A stretch of 64,000 bases of DNA. Origin: Streptomyces lydicus. GTDB taxonomy: Bacteria; Actinomycetota; Actinomycetes; Streptomycetales; Streptomycetaceae. Location: contig NZ_JNZA01000010.1 of NCBI RefSeq assembly GCF_000717345.1, positions 124,001 through 188,000 on the forward strand. Direction: 5' to 3'. A program made the translations under genes and the position numbers. The notes below the pieces were generated by a model. The model ran no database searches and had not been told where the DNA came from. It worked only from the letters and a program-made list of their open reading frames with translations. Positions 6,927 to 17,301 of the stretch are shown here, in pieces. Every line of letters begins with the position of its first letter. Positions within the stretch are counted from its first letter, which is position 1.

Positions 6927-9152
6927 ATGACCCGTACCGCCCTGCGCATCTGCCCGCTCTGCGAGGCCACCTGCGGGCTGACCGTCACCCTCGACGGCGA
7001 CCGGATCACCGCGGCCCGCGGCGACCGCGACGACGTCTTCAGCAAGGGCTTCGTCTGCCCCAAGGGCGCGTCCTTCGGCGAGCTGGACGCCGACCCCGAC
7101 CGGCTCATCCGCCCCCTGGTCCGGCGGGACGGCGTGCTCACCGAGGCCACCTGGGACGAGGCGTTCGCCGCCGTTCAGGCGGGGCTGCGCCCGGTGGTCG
7201 AGGCGCACGGCCCGGACGCGGTGGCCGTGGTGCTCGGCAACCCCAATGTGCACACCGTCGCCGGCGCCCTCTACCCGCCGGTGCTGCTCGCCGGCCTCCG
7301 CTCCCGCAGCGTCTTCACCGCCTCCACCGTCGACCAGATGCCCAAGCACGTCTCCAGCGGACTGCTCTACGGCGACCCGCTGGCCATCCCCGTCCCGGAC
7401 CTGGACCGCACCGACCACCTCCTGATCATCGGCGCCAACCCGATGGACTCCAACGGCAGCCTGTGCACCGCGCCCGACTTCCCCGGCCGGATCAGGGCGC
7501 TGCGCCGCCGCGGCGGCCGGCTGACCGTCATCGACCCGCGCCGCACCCGCACCGCGAAACTCGCCGACGAGCACCTCGCGATCCGGCCCGGCACCGACGC
7601 CCTGCTGCTCTTCGCGATGGTCCATGTGCTGTTCGAGGAGGGCCTGGTGGACCTGGGGGAGCGGGCCGCGCACGTCGTCCAGGCCGACGAGGTCGAGCGC
7701 CTGGCGGCCGGCTTCACCCCCGAGGCGGTCGCCGGGCCCTGCGACCTCCCCGCCGCGTCCGTCCGGCGGCTGGCCCGCGAGCTGGCCGCCGCCGACAGCG
7801 CCGCGGTGTACGGCCGGATCGGCGCCAGCACCGTCGAGTTCGGCACCCTCACCAGCTGGCTGGTGGACGTCCTCGCCGTCCTCACCGGGAACCTCGACCG
7901 CCCGGGCGGCCTGATGTTCCCGCTGTCCGCGACCGGAGCCGCGCCCCGCCCGGCCGGCCCCGGCCGCGGCTTCGCCCTCGGCCGCTGGCGCAGCCGGGTC
8001 TCCGGCCACCCCGAGGCCAAGTCCGAACTGCCCATCGCCGCCCTGGCCGAGGAGATCGACACCCCCGGCGAGGGCCGCGTGCGGGCCGCCGTCGCGATCG
8101 CCGCGAACCCGGTGCTGTCCGTCCCCGACGGCGACCGGCTCGATGCGGCGCTCGCCTCCCTGGACTTCATGGTGAGCGTCGACCCGTACCTCAACGAGAC
8201 CTCCCGGCACGCCGACGTCGTGCTGCCGCCGCCCCCGCCCTCCCGCGGCGCGCACTTCGACTACGCCTTCAACGCGCTGGCCGTCCGCAACCAGGTCCGC
8301 TACACCCGGCCGGTGCTCCCGCTCGCCGACGGGCAGCCCGACGAGTGCGCGATCCAGGCGCGGCTGATCCTCTGCCTGGGCGGGCAGGACGGCGCGGATC
8401 CCGCACTGGTGGACGCCATGGTGATCGACACCGTGCTCGGCAAGGCCGTCGCCGACCCGCACTCACCGGTCCACGGCCGTCAACCGGACGAGCTGGCAGC
8501 GCAGTTGACCGGCCGCGACGGCGCCGAGCGGCGGCTCGACATGATGCTGCGGCTCGGCCCGTACGGCGAGGGCTTCGGCGCCGACCCCGAGGGCCTCTCG
8601 CTGGCCCGGCTGCTGGACCACCCGCACGGCATCGACCTCGGCCCGCTCACCCCGCGGATACCGGCCCTGCTGCGGACCCCGAGCGGCGCCGTCGAGCTGT
8701 GCCCCGCACCGATCGCCGCCGAGGCGGAGCGGCTGCGCGGCCGGCTCGGCGCGGTCCCCGACGGGCTGCTGCTCGTCGGCCGCCGCCATCTGCGCTCCAA
8801 CAACAGCTGGCTGCACAACGTCCCCGCCCTCATGGGCGGCAGCAACCGCTGCACCCTCCATGTGCACCCCGAGGACGCGGCGCGCCTGGGGCTCACCGAC
8901 GGCGAACCGGCCCGGCTGAAGGGGGACGGCGGCGAGGTGGAGGTGCCCGTCGAGATCACCGACACCGTGCGGCCGGGCGTGGTGAGCCTGCCGCACGGCT
9001 GGGGGCACGACCGCCCCGGCACCCGGCTGGGCGTCGCCGCCGCCGACCCCGGCGTCAACGTCAACCAGCTCAACGCCGGACGGCTGCTGGACCCGCTCTC
9101 CGGCACCGCGGTGCTCAACGGGCTGCCCATTCTGCTCACGCCCGTCCGGTGA
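6927..9152 (+). CDS. Molybdopterin-dependent oxidoreductase (DMSO reductase superfamily)
   Basis: A 741-residue enzyme with an N-terminal 4Fe-4S site (C9, C12, C16, C44 in CPLCEATCG and FVCPKG), the long MGD-binding core (LIIGANPMDSNGS, VIDPRRTRTAKLADEHLAI) and the C-terminal molydopterin dinucleotide-binding domain (SNNSWLHNVPALMGGSNRC, VNVNQLN). No Tat signal is visible, so it is probably cytoplasmic. Members resemble formate dehydrogenase or assimilatory-type reductases, but the substrate is unknown and no dedicated electron-transfer subunit is adjacent. The start ATG 6927 follows GGGAGGG. A palindromic operator-like site lies 86 bp upstream. Confidence 0.85.
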   Translation: MTRTALRICPLCEATCGLTVTLDGDRITAARGDRDDVFSKGFVCPKGASFGELDADPDRLIRPLVRRDGVLTEATWDEAFAAVQAGLRPVVEAHGPDAVAVVLGNPNVHTVAGALYPPVLLAGLRSRSVFTASTVDQMPKHVSSGLLYGDPLAIPVPDLDRTDHLLIIGANPMDSNGSLCTAPDFPGRIRALRRRGGRLTVIDPRRTRTAKLADEHLAIRPGTDALLLFAMVHVLFEEGLVDLGERAAHVVQADEVERLAAGFTPEAVAGPCDLPAASVRRLARELAAADSAAVYGRIGASTVEFGTLTSWLVDVLAVLTGNLDRPGGLMFPLSATGAAPRPAGPGRGFALGRWRSRVSGHPEAKSELPIAALAEEIDTPGEGRVRAAVAIAANPVLSVPDGDRLDAALASLDFMVSVDPYLNETSRHADVVLPPPPPSRGAHFDYAFNALAVRNQVRYTRPVLPLADGQPDECAIQARLILCLGGQDGADPALVDAMVIDTVLGKAVADPHSPVHGRQPDELAAQLTGRDGAERRLDMMLRLGPYGEGFGADPEGLSLARLLDHPHGIDLGPLTPRIPALLRTPSGAVELCPAPIAAEAERLRGRLGAVPDGLLLVGRRHLRSNNSWLHNVPALMGGSNRCTLHVHPEDAARLGLTDGEPARLKGDGGEVEVPVEITDTVRPGVVSLPHGWGHDRPGTRLGVAAADPGVNVNQLNAGRLLDPLSGTAVLNGLPILLTPVR

Positions 9153-9201
9153 GATCACTGTTGACCTGGGGTTTTGCTCGTATTGCTCGGGCGTCAAGAC
9201 C

Positions 9202-9231
9202 TTGTTAACAAAAGTTTGCGGCACCTAACGT
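9202..9231 (+). promoter_or_regulatory. Candidate promoter with palindromic -35 before the citrate transporter
   Basis: TTGTTA (9202-9207) and TAACGT (9226-9231) are 18 bp apart and precede the CitMHS gene by about 55 bp. The -35 lies in a perfect 10-bp palindrome, TTGTTAACAA (9202-9211), in an AT-rich island unusual for this genome. A regulator probably binds there. Confidence 0.4.
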
Positions 9232-9286
9232 CCACCCAGACCGCCACCCCCGGCAGATGTTCAAGGGCGAACGTGAGGTACCCCTA

Positions 9287-10723
9287 ATGCTGACAATCCT
9301 CGGATTTGTCATGATCGCCACCTTCCTGGTGCTGATCATGATGAAGAAGATGTCGCCGCTGGCAGCGCTCGTGCTGATTCCCGCGCTGTTCTGCGTCCTG
9401 GTCGGACAGGGCGCGCACCTGGGCGACTACGTCATCAAGGGCATCGGTGACCTGGCCCCCACGGCCGCGATGCTGATGTTCGCCATCATCTACTTCGGGG
9501 TGATGATCGACGTCGGGCTCTTCGACCCGGTCGTGCGGGGCATCCTGCGGTTCTGCAAGGCCGACCCGGTGCGGGTCGTCGTCGGTACGGCGCTGCTCGC
9601 CGCGATCGTCTCGCTCGACGGCGACGGCTCCACCACCTTTATGATCACCGTCTCGGCGCTCTACCCGCTCTACAAGCGGCTGAAGATGAGCCTGGTCGTG
9701 ATGACCGGCGTCGCCGCCACCGCCAACGGCGTGATGAACACCCTGCCCTGGGGCGGCCCGACCGCCCGCGCCGCCACCGCCCTCAAGCTCGACGCCGGCG
9801 ACATCTTCGTCCCGATGATCCCGGCCCTCGCGGTCGGTCTGGTCGCCGTCTTCGCCCTCGCGTACGTCCTCGGCCGGCGCGAGCGCAAGCGGCTGGGCGT
9901 GCTGACCCTCGGCGACGTCGCGACGGTCACCGGGACCGTCGAGGAGAAGGAGACCGAGCAGGTCCTCGTCGGCGCGGGCGCCGGCGCCAAGGGCGGCGCC
10001 CCGGCCGCCGCCCGGCCCGCCACCGGCGGCTCCGCGGCCCCCGGCTCCGACGGCTCCGGCGGCTCCGTGCAGGACCTCGACCTCCAGGGCCTGGACCCGC
10101 GGCGGCCCACCCTGCGCCCCAGGCTCTACTGGTTCAACGCCGCGCTCACCGTCGCGCTGCTCACCCTGCTGATCCTCCAGACGCTGCCGATCCCGGTCCT
10201 CTTCCTGCTCGGCGCGGCCCTCGCCCTGACCGTCAACTTCCCGCACATGAAGGACCAGAAGGCCCGCATCGCGGCGCACGCCGAGAACGTCCTCAACGTC
10301 TCCGGCATGGTCTTCGCCGCCGCCGTCTTCACCGGCGTGCTCACCGGCACCGGCATGGTCGAGCACATGGCCCGCTGGCTGGTCTCCAACATCCCCGACG
10401 CGCTCGGCCCGCACATGGGCCTCGTCACCGGCGTCCTCAGCATCCCGCTGACCTACTTCATGTCCAACGACGGCTTCTACTTCGGCATCGTGCCGATCCT
10501 CGCCGAGGCCGGCGCCGCCCACGGCGTGGCCCCGATCGAGATCGCCCGCGCCTCCCTCGTCGGCCAGGCCCTGCACATGTCCAGCCCGCTGGTCCCGGCC
10601 GTCTACGTCCTGGTCGGCATGGCCAAGGTCGAGTTCGGCGACCACACCAGGTTCACCGTCAAGTGGGCCGCGCTCACCTCCCTGGTCGTCCTGGGAGCGA
10701 GCCTGCTCTTCGGCATCGTCTAG
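9287..10723 (+). CDS. CitMHS-family citrate (metal-citrate:H+) transporter
   Basis: A 478-residue membrane protein. ATG 9287 (MLTILGFVMIATFLV) was preferred over ATG 9257 because GTGAGG lies at the right distance. Family features include SLDGDGSTTFMITVSALYPLYKRL, NGVMNTLPWGGPTARAA and the conserved SNDGFYFGIVPIL segment. About 11-12 membrane helices are interrupted near residues 215-270 by a long hydrophilic Gly/Ala-rich loop, which is common in actinobacterial members. Such proteins import citrate complexed with a divalent metal. It abuts the next MFS gene with no gap. No citrate-sensing two-component system is adjacent. Confidence 0.9.
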   Translation: MLTILGFVMIATFLVLIMMKKMSPLAALVLIPALFCVLVGQGAHLGDYVIKGIGDLAPTAAMLMFAIIYFGVMIDVGLFDPVVRGILRFCKADPVRVVVGTALLAAIVSLDGDGSTTFMITVSALYPLYKRLKMSLVVMTGVAATANGVMNTLPWGGPTARAATALKLDAGDIFVPMIPALAVGLVAVFALAYVLGRRERKRLGVLTLGDVATVTGTVEEKETEQVLVGAGAGAKGGAPAAARPATGGSAAPGSDGSGGSVQDLDLQGLDPRRPTLRPRLYWFNAALTVALLTLLILQTLPIPVLFLLGAALALTVNFPHMKDQKARIAAHAENVLNVSGMVFAAAVFTGVLTGTGMVEHMARWLVSNIPDALGPHMGLVTGVLSIPLTYFMSNDGFYFGIVPILAEAGAAHGVAPIEIARASLVGQALHMSSPLVPAVYVLVGMAKVEFGDHTRFTVKWAALTSLVVLGASLLFGIV

Positions 10724-12028
10724 ATGACCGCGACCGACACCGCGAGGCCCGGCAGGAGCTGGCTGCTGCGCCTGGTCCTCACCTTCTCCTTCGCACAGGG
10801 AGCGGTGAGCATGGCCAGGCCGGCGGTCTCCTACCGGGCCCTCGCCCTGGGCGCCGACGGGCGCGCCGTCGGCGTGATCACCGCCGTCTACGCGCTGCTG
10901 CCGCTGCTCGTCGCCGTCCCGCTCGGCCGGCGCACCGACCACGGCCGCTGCGCACCGCTGCTGGTCGCCGGCGTGGCGCTGATCAGCGGCGGCTGCGCGC
11001 TGAGCGGGCTGGCCGGCTCGCTGCCCGCGATGGCCGCCTGGAGCGGGGTGATGGGCCTGGGGCATCTGTGCTTCGTCATCGGCGCGCAGTCCATCGTCGC
11101 CCGCCGCAGCGCGCCCGAGGACCGCGACCGCAACTTCGGCCACTTCACCATCGGCGCCTCCCTCGGCCAGCTGATCGGCCCGGTCGCCGCCGGGCTGGTC
11201 ATCTCCGAGCGGGACGGCCGGATGGCGCCGACCAGCGCCACCGCCCTGCTCGTCTCCGGCGCGGTCGCCGCCTTCTCCTACGCCTCCCTCTGGCGCCTCG
11301 AACGACGCGGCCGCCCGGCCCCCGCCGGCGACCGCGGCCGCCCGGCCGCCGCGCCGGTCCCCGTCCGCGGCATCCTCCGCAGCCGCGGGGTCGCGGCCGG
11401 CATCTTCATGAGCCTGGCCGTGCTCTCCGCGACCGATGTGCTGACCGCCTATCTCCCCGTCATCGGGGAGGACCGCGCGATCGCGCCCACTGCCATCGGC
11501 CTGCTGCTCAGCCTGCGGGCCGCGGCCACCCTCGCCTGCCGCCTGGTGATGACACCGATGATCCGGTGGCTGGGACGCACCGCGCTGATGGCCGGCAGCT
11601 GTGCGCTGGCCGGTCTGCTGTGCGGCGGGCTGGTCCTGCCGGTGCCGGTGTGGGCGCTGGCGGCGATGCTGGCCGCGCTCGGGTTCTGCCTGGGCGTGGG
11701 CCAGCCGCTGTCGATGACCACCGTCGTCCAGGCCGCTCCCGAGCGGGCCCGCAGCACGGCGCTGGCACTCCGCCTCACCGGCAACCGGCTCGGTCAGGTC
11801 GCCGCCCCGGCGGGCGCCGGAGTGCTGGCCGGCCTGGCGGGCACCGCGGCGCCCTTCGTCCTGCTCGGCGTGCTGCTGCTGGCCTCCGCCGGACTGGCGG
11901 CCCGTACCGGGGCCGAACGCGGCGGCCGGAGCGTGGCCGTGGCCGGCGGCGCCCGCGGGCCGACCGTGGCCGGCGGGGACCGCAAGCCGGCCCGAAGGGA
12001 CCGTAAGCGTCTCCGAAGGGAACCGTAA
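10724..12028 (+). CDS. MFS transporter, drug/metabolite exporter-like
   Basis: A 434-residue transporter whose ATG follows the CitMHS stop codon directly (TAGATG), so it is very likely translated in coupling with it. Twelve helices can be traced, with the loop 2-3 motif reduced to PLGRRTDHGR and a GVGQPLSMTTVVQ segment in helix 10. The C-terminal tail is highly basic (GGDRKPARRDRKRLRREP) and encoded by a 21-bp tandem repeat. Pairing with a citrate importer suggests a related organic acid or metal-complex substrate, but this is inference. Confidence 0.82.
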   Translation: MTATDTARPGRSWLLRLVLTFSFAQGAVSMARPAVSYRALALGADGRAVGVITAVYALLPLLVAVPLGRRTDHGRCAPLLVAGVALISGGCALSGLAGSLPAMAAWSGVMGLGHLCFVIGAQSIVARRSAPEDRDRNFGHFTIGASLGQLIGPVAAGLVISERDGRMAPTSATALLVSGAVAAFSYASLWRLERRGRPAPAGDRGRPAAAPVPVRGILRSRGVAAGIFMSLAVLSATDVLTAYLPVIGEDRAIAPTAIGLLLSLRAAATLACRLVMTPMIRWLGRTALMAGSCALAGLLCGGLVLPVPVWALAAMLAALGFCLGVGQPLSMTTVVQAAPERARSTALALRLTGNRLGQVAAPAGAGVLAGLAGTAAPFVLLGVLLLASAGLAARTGAERGGRSVAVAGGARGPTVAGGDRKPARRDRKRLRREP

Positions 12029-12038
12029 GCGCGGGTCG
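11976..12038 (+). repeat. 21-bp tandem repeat at the end of the MFS gene
   Basis: Units start GGGACCGCAAGC at 11976, GGGACCGTAAGC at 11997 and GGGAACCGTAAGC at 12018. The first two code for the basic tail and the third runs across the stop codon. In-frame repeats of this type can expand or contract. Confidence 0.7.
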
Positions 12039-12104
12039 GCAGGGTGGGGTGCCTCAGCGGGTCCGGCACCGGGCCGGCCCGCGGGCAGTTGCGAGGAGCA
12101 CCCC

Positions 12105-12995
12105 ATGACCCACCACACCCGCACCCCCGTCACCGTCCTCGGCCTCGGCGCCATGGGCCGGGCGCTGGCCGCGGCGTTCCTCCGGGCCGGGCACCCCACG
12201 ACGGTCTGGAACCGCACGCCGGGCCGCGCCGACGAACTGGTCGGGCGCGGCGCGGTCCGCGCGGGGACGGTGGCCGAGGCGGTGGCCGCGGCGCCGCTGG
12301 TGATCGTGTGCGTACTGGACTACGCCGCGGTCCGCGCGATCCTGGAGCCGGTCGGCGCGCAGCTGTCCGGGCGAACGCTGGTCAACCTCACCTCCGACAC
12401 CCCGGAGCGGGCGCGGGCCGCCGCCGCGTGGGCCGCCGGGCACGGCATCGACTACCTCGACGGTTCGATCATGGTGCCCACGCCGGTCATCGGACAGCCG
12501 GACGGGACCGTGCTCTACAGCGGCTCGCGGGACGCCTTCGAGACGTACGGGGCGACGCTGAAGGCGCTGGGCGGCCGGGCGCCGTACCTCGGCGAGGACC
12601 ACGGCACCGCGGCGGTGTACGACCTGTCGCTGCTCGGCTTCTTCTTCTCGGCGATGGCCGGGCTGGTGCACGCCTTCGCGCTGGCCGGGTCCGAGGGCGT
12701 ACCGGCGAAGGAGTTCGCGCCGTTCACGGAGACCATCGTCGGCATCCTGCCGGCCCTCGCCGCGGGCATGGCGGAGGACCTGGACCGCGGGGTCTTCTCC
12801 GGGGACCAGGACAATCTCGTCATGGAGGCCGCGGGCATCGGGCACGTCCTGGAGGCGGCCCGGGCCCATGGGCTCAACACCGAGGTGCTCGACGCGGTCA
12901 AGGGCATCGCGGACCGGACGATCGCCGCCGGCCACGGCAATGCCGGATTCGTCAGCGTCATCGAGGAGATGCGCAGGTCTTCCGCCAAGGCGTGA
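12105..12995 (+). CDS. NADPH-dependent imine reductase-like oxidoreductase (beta-hydroxyacid dehydrogenase superfamily)
   Basis: A 296-residue enzyme with an N-terminal Rossmann fold (VLGLGAMGRALAAAFLRAGH, VWNRTPGRA) and the all-helical 6-phosphogluconate-dehydrogenase-type C-terminal domain. The pattern YLDGSIMVPTPVIGQPDG and VYDLSLLGFFFSAMAGLVHAFAL is that of bacterial imine reductases. Asp173 lies where the proton-donor Asp sits in the Streptomyces kanamyceticus-type enzymes. The Lys of true hydroxyisobutyrate dehydrogenases is absent. The ATG follows GAGGAG. It probably reduces a cyclic imine or related C=N/C=C bond; the natural substrate is unknown. Confidence 0.82.
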   Translation: MTHHTRTPVTVLGLGAMGRALAAAFLRAGHPTTVWNRTPGRADELVGRGAVRAGTVAEAVAAAPLVIVCVLDYAAVRAILEPVGAQLSGRTLVNLTSDTPERARAAAAWAAGHGIDYLDGSIMVPTPVIGQPDGTVLYSGSRDAFETYGATLKALGGRAPYLGEDHGTAAVYDLSLLGFFFSAMAGLVHAFALAGSEGVPAKEFAPFTETIVGILPALAAGMAEDLDRGVFSGDQDNLVMEAAGIGHVLEAARAHGLNTEVLDAVKGIADRTIAAGHGNAGFVSVIEEMRRSSAKA

Positions 12996-13064
12996 GCGGG
13001 CCGTCGGCTCGTAGGGTCGTGGCGGCGGTCACCCGCGGGCGGCGGCGGGACTCCCTGGCGGCGG

Positions 13065-13084
13065 AAAACTACCGGCGCTAGTTT
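13065..13084. promoter_or_regulatory. Operator-like palindrome before the aldehyde dehydrogenase operon
   Basis: AAAACTACCGGCGCTAGTTT contains the arms AAACTA and TAGTTT. It agrees at 15 of 20 positions with the site at 19016-19035 in the tetR/acyl-CoA dehydrogenase gap. It lies about 45 bp before the GTG start of the aldehyde dehydrogenase. Confidence 0.5.
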
Positions 13085-13128
13085 GGCCTTGCGGGGGTGG
13101 ACCACACAGGCACCGGAGGGACCACGAC

Positions 13129-14523
<1,395 letters not shown>

Positions 14524-14636
14524 CCCGTCCGGGCGGCGGGGAGGCCCCGCGCGGCCGACCCGCCGCCCGCCGGTCCCGTCCCGACCGGTCCCGCCCCGAC
14601 CCGTCCCGTCCCGTCCAGCGCACCGAGGAGACCCCC

Positions 14637-15719
14637 GTGGTTCGCGCCGCCGTCCTGCCCGCCGTCAACGCCCCGCTCCAGGTCGCCGAGATCGACCTGC
14701 CCGACCCCGGCCCCGGCCAGGTCCGCGTCAAGCTGGCCGCCGCCGGCGTCTGTCACTCCGACCTCTCGCTGTCCAACGGCACGCTGCGCCAGCCCGTCCC
14801 GGCCGTCCTCGGTCACGAGGGCGCGGGCACCGTCACCGCGGTCGGCCCCGGCGTGACCACGGTGGCCCCCGGCGACCCGGTCGTCCTCAACTGGGCGCCG
14901 TCCTGCGGCGACTGCCACTTCTGCGGGCTCGCCGAGCCCTGGCTGTGCGCCAACGCGGGCGCCGCCGCGAACGCCCCGTACGCCACCCTCGTGGCCGACG
15001 GCAGCGCACTCCACCCGGGCCTGGGCACCGCCGCCTTCGCCGAGGAGACCGTGGTGGCCGCGCACGCCGCGCTGCCGCTGCCGGACGGGGTGCCGCTCAC
15101 CGACGCGGCGCTGCTCGGCTGTGCGGTGCTCACCGGCTGGGGCGCGATCCACCACAGCGCGGCGGTGCGGCCGGGGGAGTCGGTCGTGGTCCTCGGCGTC
15201 GGCGGGGTGGGCCTGGCCACGCTGCAGGCGGCGCGGATCGCCGGGGCGGGCACGATCGTGGCGGTGGACGTCTCCCCGGCGAAGGAGGAGCTGGCCCGCG
15301 CGGCGGGCGCCACGGAGTTCCTGATCGCCGGTGAGGACACTGCCAAACGGGTCCGCAGGCTCACCGGGGGCGTGGGCGCCGATGTCGCCGTGGAGTGCGT
15401 GGGCCGCGCCGACACCATCCGTACGGCCTGGTCGGCCACCCGGCGCGGGGGCCGCACCACGGTCGTCGGCATCGGCGGCCAGGACCAGCAGGTGAGCTTC
15501 TCCGCCCTGGAGCTCTTCTACTTCGGCCGGACGCTGTCCGGCTGCGTCTACGGCAACAGCGACCCCGCCCGCGACCTCCCGGTCGTCGCCGGGCACGTCC
15601 GCTCGGGCGCGCTGGACCTGTCCGCCCTGGTCACCGACCGCATCGGCCTCGACGACATCCCGGCCGCCTTCGAGGCGATGGTGGCGGGGAAGGGCGGACG
15701 TTCGCTGGTGGTCTTCTAG
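14637..15719 (+). CDS. Zinc-dependent alcohol dehydrogenase (MDR superfamily)
   Basis: A 360-residue enzyme starting at GTG 14637 ([16 protein letters not shown]) after GAGGAG. The catalytic zinc ligands lie in GVCHSD and GHEGAGTV. The structural zinc site is intact ([15 protein letters not shown]). The nucleotide fold is [22 protein letters not shown] followed by [17 protein letters not shown], with the acidic Asp favouring NAD(H). The layout matches the mycothiol/aryl-alcohol class of MDR enzymes. It follows the aldehyde dehydrogenase by 113 bp of low-complexity CCCGT/CCGAC repeats and ends at a strong hairpin. Confidence 0.9.
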   Translation: MVRAAVLPAVNAPLQVAEIDLPDPGPGQVRVKLAAAGVCHSDLSLSNGTLRQPVPAVLGHEGAGTVTAVGPGVTTVAPGDPVVLNWAPSCGDCHFCGLAEPWLCANAGAAANAPYATLVADGSALHPGLGTAAFAEETVVAAHAALPLPDGVPLTDAALLGCAVLTGWGAIHHSAAVRPGESVVVLGVGGVGLATLQAARIAGAGTIVAVDVSPAKEELARAAGATEFLIAGEDTAKRVRRLTGGVGADVAVECVGRADTIRTAWSATRRGGRTTVVGIGGQDQQVSFSALELFYFGRTLSGCVYGNSDPARDLPVVAGHVRSGALDLSALVTDRIGLDDIPAAFEAMVAGKGGRSLVVF

Positions 15720-15736
15720 GGGCTCCGCCGGGGGGC

Positions 15737-15766
15737 CGGGCCGGGGTGCGGGTGCGCCCCGGCCCG
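15737..15766 (+). terminator. Hairpin after the alcohol dehydrogenase
   Basis: CGGGCCGGGG and CCCCGGCCCG form a perfect 10-bp stem around a 10-base loop, 17 bp after the stop codon, followed by TTGTGTT. Confidence 0.75.
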
Positions 15767-15825
15767 TTGTGTTGCGGCGGGCGGAGGGCGCGTCCCGGCG
15801 CCGAGAACTCGTGGTGCGCGGTCCG

Positions 15826-15854
15826 TTGACGGCGTACCGGCTGGTCGGTACGGT
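15826..15854 (+). promoter_or_regulatory. Sigma-70-type promoter with embedded palindrome for the MHS transporter
   Basis: TTGACG (15826-15831) and TACGGT (15849-15854) are exactly 17 bp apart, an excellent HrdB-type promoter. The spacer and -10 are occupied by GTACCGGCTGGTCGGTAC (15834-15851), a 6-6-6 palindrome placed where a bound repressor would block polymerase. It resembles the sites at 6824, 39658 and 45283. Confidence 0.6.
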
Positions 15855-15913
15855 CGCCCGACATCAGGCGCCGCCCCCCATCCCTCCCGCACCCACCCCC
15901 GGAGTGTGCACGC

Positions 15914-17290
15914 ATGGACACGGCCCCCTCCGCGCCCCACGACAGCACCGGCGGCACCACCGCGCCGCCCTCCGCCGGCCGCCGCCGGGTCGCCACCGCG
16001 GCCGCCCTGGCCTCGGCCGTCGAGTGGTACGACTACTTCGTCTTCGGCATCGCCGCCGCCCTCGTCCTCGGCGACGCCTTCTTCCCCTCCGGCAGCCGGG
16101 CCGCCGGAGTGCTCGCCTCCTTCGCGACCTTCGCGGTGGGCTTCCTGGCCCGCCCCGTCGGCGGGGTGATCGCCGGTCACCTCGGCGACCGGCACGGCCG
16201 CAAGCCGATGCTGGTGCTCGCGCTGACCGTGATGGGGCTGGCCACTACCGCCATCGGCCTGCTGCCCCCGTACGACACCATCGGGCTGGCCGCGCCGGTC
16301 CTGCTGGTCGTGCTGCGGCTGATCCAGGGCATCGCGGTCGGCGCCCAGTGGGGCGGCGCGATGCTGATGGCCACCGAGTACGCACCCGAGGGCCGGCGCG
16401 GCCTGTACGGCTCGCTGGTGCAACTCGGGGTACCGATCGGCGTGATGACCGCCAACACCGTCTTCCTGCTGGCCGGGGCGGTCACCGGCGAGCGGGCGTT
16501 CGGGGCCTGGGGCTGGCGGATCCCGTTCCTGGTCGGCGCGCTGGTGCTGCTGCTCGCCCGCTACATCCACACCCACGTCGAGGAGACCCCCGCCTTCCGG
16601 GCCGCGGAGCGGGAGCTGGCGGCGGCCGAGCGGGCGGCCGAGGCCCGGCGCTCACCCCTGGGCACGATCCTGCGCCACCACCTCGGCACCGTCCTGCTGG
16701 CCGGCGGCTCCTTCGCGGTCAACACCGCCACCTTCTACATCCTGATCACCGGCGTGCTGGACTACGCCACCCGCTCGCTGCACATGCACCGCACCTCCGT
16801 ACTGGCCGTCTCCCTGCTGGTCAGCCTCACCCAGCTCGCGCTGATCCCGGCCGCCGCGGCGCTCTCCGACCGCATCGGCCGGCTGCGGGTCTACGCCGCG
16901 GGCGCCGTCGGACTGCTGCTCTGGGCGGTGCCCATGTTCCTGCTCATCGACACCGCGTCGCTGCCGTGGCTGGCGGTCGGCACGTTCGTCGGCAGCTGCT
17001 TCCTGAGCATCATGTACGGCCCGCAGGCCGCGCTGTTCGCCGAGCTGTTCACCCCCGAGATGCGCTACACGGGCGCCTCGCTCGGCTACCAGATCAGCGC
17101 CGTCCTGGGCGGCGGACTCGCGCCCTTCGTGATGGTGCTGCTGCTGGAGGCGAGCGGGACCTCGATGGCGGTGTCCGGGTACATCATGGTGCTCTCCGTC
17201 CTCGCGCTGGTGTCGATCCGGCTGCTCACCCGGCGGGCCCCGAAGACGGTCACCGGGCGGCCGGCCACCGGGCCCGCCCGGGGCGCGTAG
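15914..17290 (+). CDS. MFS transporter, metabolite:H+ symporter (MHS) family
   Basis: A 458-residue transporter with the MHS hallmarks: SAVEWYDYFVFGIAAALVLGDAFF in helix 1, GVIAGHLGDRHGRKPMLV in loop 2-3, RLIQGIAVGAQWGGAMLMATEYAP, GAWGWRIPFLVGALV and HVEETPAFR before the central loop. Relatives carry shikimate, proline/betaine, citrate or alpha-ketoglutarate. It has its own promoter overlapped by a palindrome, so it is probably induced by its substrate. It converges on the urea transporter gene with only 11 bp between stops. Confidence 0.9.
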   Translation: MDTAPSAPHDSTGGTTAPPSAGRRRVATAAALASAVEWYDYFVFGIAAALVLGDAFFPSGSRAAGVLASFATFAVGFLARPVGGVIAGHLGDRHGRKPMLVLALTVMGLATTAIGLLPPYDTIGLAAPVLLVVLRLIQGIAVGAQWGGAMLMATEYAPEGRRGLYGSLVQLGVPIGVMTANTVFLLAGAVTGERAFGAWGWRIPFLVGALVLLLARYIHTHVEETPAFRAAERELAAAERAAEARRSPLGTILRHHLGTVLLAGGSFAVNTATFYILITGVLDYATRSLHMHRTSVLAVSLLVSLTQLALIPAAAALSDRIGRLRVYAAGAVGLLLWAVPMFLLIDTASLPWLAVGTFVGSCFLSIMYGPQAALFAELFTPEMRYTGASLGYQISAVLGGGLAPFVMVLLLEASGTSMAVSGYIMVLSVLALVSIRLLTRRAPKTVTGRPATGPARGA

Positions 17291-17301
17291 CCGGCGCCGG
17301 A

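Noticed and set aside
9284..12217. A 977-codon open frame on the minus strand opposite the citrate and MFS transporters
   Set aside because: It is the shadow of two well-supported plus-strand genes in a GC-rich genome. The predicted protein is a low-complexity mix of Arg, Gly, Ala and Glu with no family features.
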